A stretch of DNA of 7,085 nucleotides, from positions 1 through 7,085 of the forward strand of contig CAZMSP010000104.1 of assembly GCA_964568985.1 (NCBI GenBank), in the 5' to 3' direction. Shown one piece after another: positions 5,928-7,085 of the stretch (the stretch's first letter is position 1; each line of letters begins with the position of its first letter). The notes under the pieces are model-generated. The model saw only the letters and a list, made by a program, of their open reading frames with translations. It ran no database searches and had not been told where the DNA came from. The DNA comes from CAZBWE01 sp964568985. Lineage in GTDB: Bacteria; Planctomycetota; Phycisphaerae; Sedimentisphaerales; Anaerobacaceae. The position numbers and the translations under genes were made by a program.

Positions 5928-5989
5928 CCCCGTTAGAAGACCTTGTCGTTAACAGGACAGGTGCTTTTGGTGTTTTACTTCTAACGGGG
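5928..5989 (+). repeat. Perfect 12-bp inverted repeat (stem-loop 2) before the SD
   Basis: CCCCGTTAGAAG (5928-5939) pairs perfectly with CTTCTAACGGGG (5978-5989). Inside, ACCTTGTC (5940-5947) pairs with GACAGGT (5956-5962) with one bulged T. The helix ends 6 nt before the GGAG of the TPR-like gene. It could be a leader RNA hairpin that affects ribosome access, or a REP- or MITE-like element. Confidence 0.75.
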
Positions 5990-6005
5990 CTTACTGGAGA
6001 GTAAA

Positions 6006-7085
6006 ATGCTTAAAGCCAAGTCTTTTTTAATTTTCCCAGTATTTATTTTTCTCTGTCTGACTTGCCAGGCCCAAAGCTCAACCAAACAAATAACTCACCT
6101 CGGCGACCCGTCCTGGCAACCCAGCTTCGCCGGCGGTGAGAACCAGCCGGTGCCAGAAGCGCCGAGCCGCAACTGGACAGATTCAGCAGAGAAGAGAATA
6201 GACTTTGGGACATTGAGTGATTCATCGCCCCCTGTCATTTCAGCTACGAGCTTACAGTTATTTTCACCATCTGTCGGCCAAAGATTTTGCGAAATAGCTT
6301 ATGAGCTGGCCAATTCTAAAAACACAGGAGCGGCCGAGGCCGAACAGGCAACTATACTCTTAAACGCCGCTATGAACTTAGGCAGCAAAGACAGCTATCT
6401 CCGTCCGCTGCTGCTAAAGCTTGCCAGTCAACATTCAAGGCCAGATTACGCAGAGGTGATTTTTTATACACTTGAGAATTACGTAACCGAATCTGCTGAC
6501 CTTGACGTGGTAAGAACGGCAATCCGATATTTACTCGAAGAATTAAACACTCGTAAGGAGCGAGAGATACTTCTTAAAAGACTGTTAAAGAGCATTGGCA
6601 GTAAGAACATTGTTATACGCTCTGATTTGGAATGTTTAGTTGGCATGTTGATGGCAGAAAAGGCCGATTTAAAATCTTCCAAATACTACCTTATAAAGGC
6701 CTATAGCAGCAATGAATATAATAAGCTGGCCTTTGCAAAGCTGATTGAACTTATACCTGATGAGATTAACCCTGCCATATATTTTGGAAATCTAAAGCTA
6801 ATACTACGCGAAAATCCATTGGATATTGATGCTGCCATTGCCTTTGCGCGATATGCTGAGCAGCTACAGCTCTATGATACAGCAGCGAAGACCTACGAAT
6901 ACTGCGCCCAAGTCTTCCGTTATCTTTATCCATCCGAACCACTGCCCGCTCGTATTTATATCCCCTGGGTTGTCAGCTACTACAACACCGAACACGATAA
7001 GGACAAATGCCTGCAAATTGCATCCGAGCTTCGGCAGGAAGGCCAATTTGACCTGATTCTCGAAGCTATAGCCGGAAAAGCAGCC
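6006..7085 (+). CDS. Secreted TPR-like helical protein, 3' end outside the window
   Basis: An open frame of 360 codons runs from ATG 6006 to the window edge with no stop, so the gene is partial. GGAG at 5996-5999 lies 6 nt upstream. The first 22 residues, MLKAKSFLIFPVFIFLCLTC plus QA, form a signal peptide, probably cut after CQA. A lipobox reading (CLTC, Cys20) is possible but poor. Residues 23-88 are a Pro/Ser-rich polar linker. From about 89 to 360 the protein is almost wholly alpha-helical in character. Residues 269-306 (NPLDIDAAIAFARYAEQLQL followed by YDTAAKTYEYCAQVF) read as a TPR unit, and earlier helix pairs (about 93-180, 205-250) may be degenerate units. TPR proteins act as protein-binding scaffolds. 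No catalytic motif is visible, and no specific function can be given. It lies downstream of murJ on the same strand, but with its own promoter and a long leader. Confidence 0.8.
   Translation, partial: MLKAKSFLIFPVFIFLCLTCQAQSSTKQITHLGDPSWQPSFAGGENQPVPEAPSRNWTDSAEKRIDFGTLSDSSPPVISATSLQLFSPSVGQRFCEIAYELANSKNTGAAEAEQATILLNAAMNLGSKDSYLRPLLLKLASQHSRPDYAEVIFYTLENYVTESADLDVVRTAIRYLLEELNTRKEREILLKRLLKSIGSKNIVIRSDLECLVGMLMAEKADLKSSKYYLIKAYSSNEYNKLAFAKLIELIPDEINPAIYFGNLKLILRENPLDIDAAIAFARYAEQLQLYDTAAKTYEYCAQVFRYLYPSEPLPARIYIPWVVSYYNTEHDKDKCLQIASELRQEGQFDLILEAIAGKAA

Larger units (their letters stand above)
5753..5995 (+). promoter_or_regulatory. Candidate structured leader RNA of the TPR-like gene
   Basis: This stretch runs from the predicted transcription start to the SD (GGAG, 5996-5999). 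It contains no supported gene. Its first 95 nt are AT-rich with little structure, and the last 145 nt hold two strong stem-loops (5852-5916 and 5928-5989). The C runs at 5851-5856 and 5928-5931 and the G runs at 5912-5916 and 5986-5989 can pair in two exclusive ways: the local hairpins, or G5 (5912-5916) with C4 (5928-5931). Such competing pairings are typical of switches. No T run follows either hairpin, so control at translation would be more likely than termination. I do not recognise a known riboswitch. A palindromic repeat inserted between genes is the main alternative. Confidence 0.4.

Overview
The window looks like chromosomal DNA from a planctomycete, most likely class Phycisphaerae. 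This is inferred from protein style, not from a marker gene. The clues are a secreted protein ending in a VPEP, hydrophobic, RRRK sorting tail, a neighbouring secreted protein with two degenerate dockerin-like repeats, and a MurJ with an extra segment of about 20-25 residues before TM8. There is no sign of phage, an insertion sequence, CRISPR, rRNA or tRNA.

Layout: positions 1-1997 hold three minus-strand genes for exported proteins. In transcription order they are a dockerin-like repeat protein (1065-1997), a PEP-CTERM protein (386-940) closed by a clear intrinsic terminator (318-353), and a small lipoprotein (1-250, cut by the window edge) with its own probable promoter. A 672-bp divergent region (1998-2669) carries a good extended -10 promoter for the minus-strand genes and a long leader of about 280 nt with complex potential RNA folding. 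On the plus side it holds a two-tier hairpin and AT-rich DNA. Positions 2670-5680 hold two plus-strand genes of peptidoglycan synthesis: a SEDS glycosyltransferase (RodA/FtsW family) and the lipid II flippase MurJ. A palindromic spacer of about 140 bp separates them. Positions 5681-6005 hold a near-consensus sigma-70 promoter and a leader of about 250 nt with two strong stem-loops. This leads into a secreted, helical TPR-like protein (6006-7085), still open at the window edge and therefore partial.

How it fits together: MurJ flips lipid II across the membrane and the SEDS protein polymerises it, so these two genes form a functional pair. The minus-strand genes encode envelope or extracellular proteins. 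The dockerin-like and PEP-CTERM products may act together, but that is inference.

The most noteworthy parts are non-coding. Two separate leaders, one on each strand, both combine a recognisable promoter, a long untranslated stretch, perfect 11-12 bp helices and mutually exclusive alternative pairings. Either could be an undescribed cis-regulatory RNA, or in the plus-strand case a palindromic genomic repeat.
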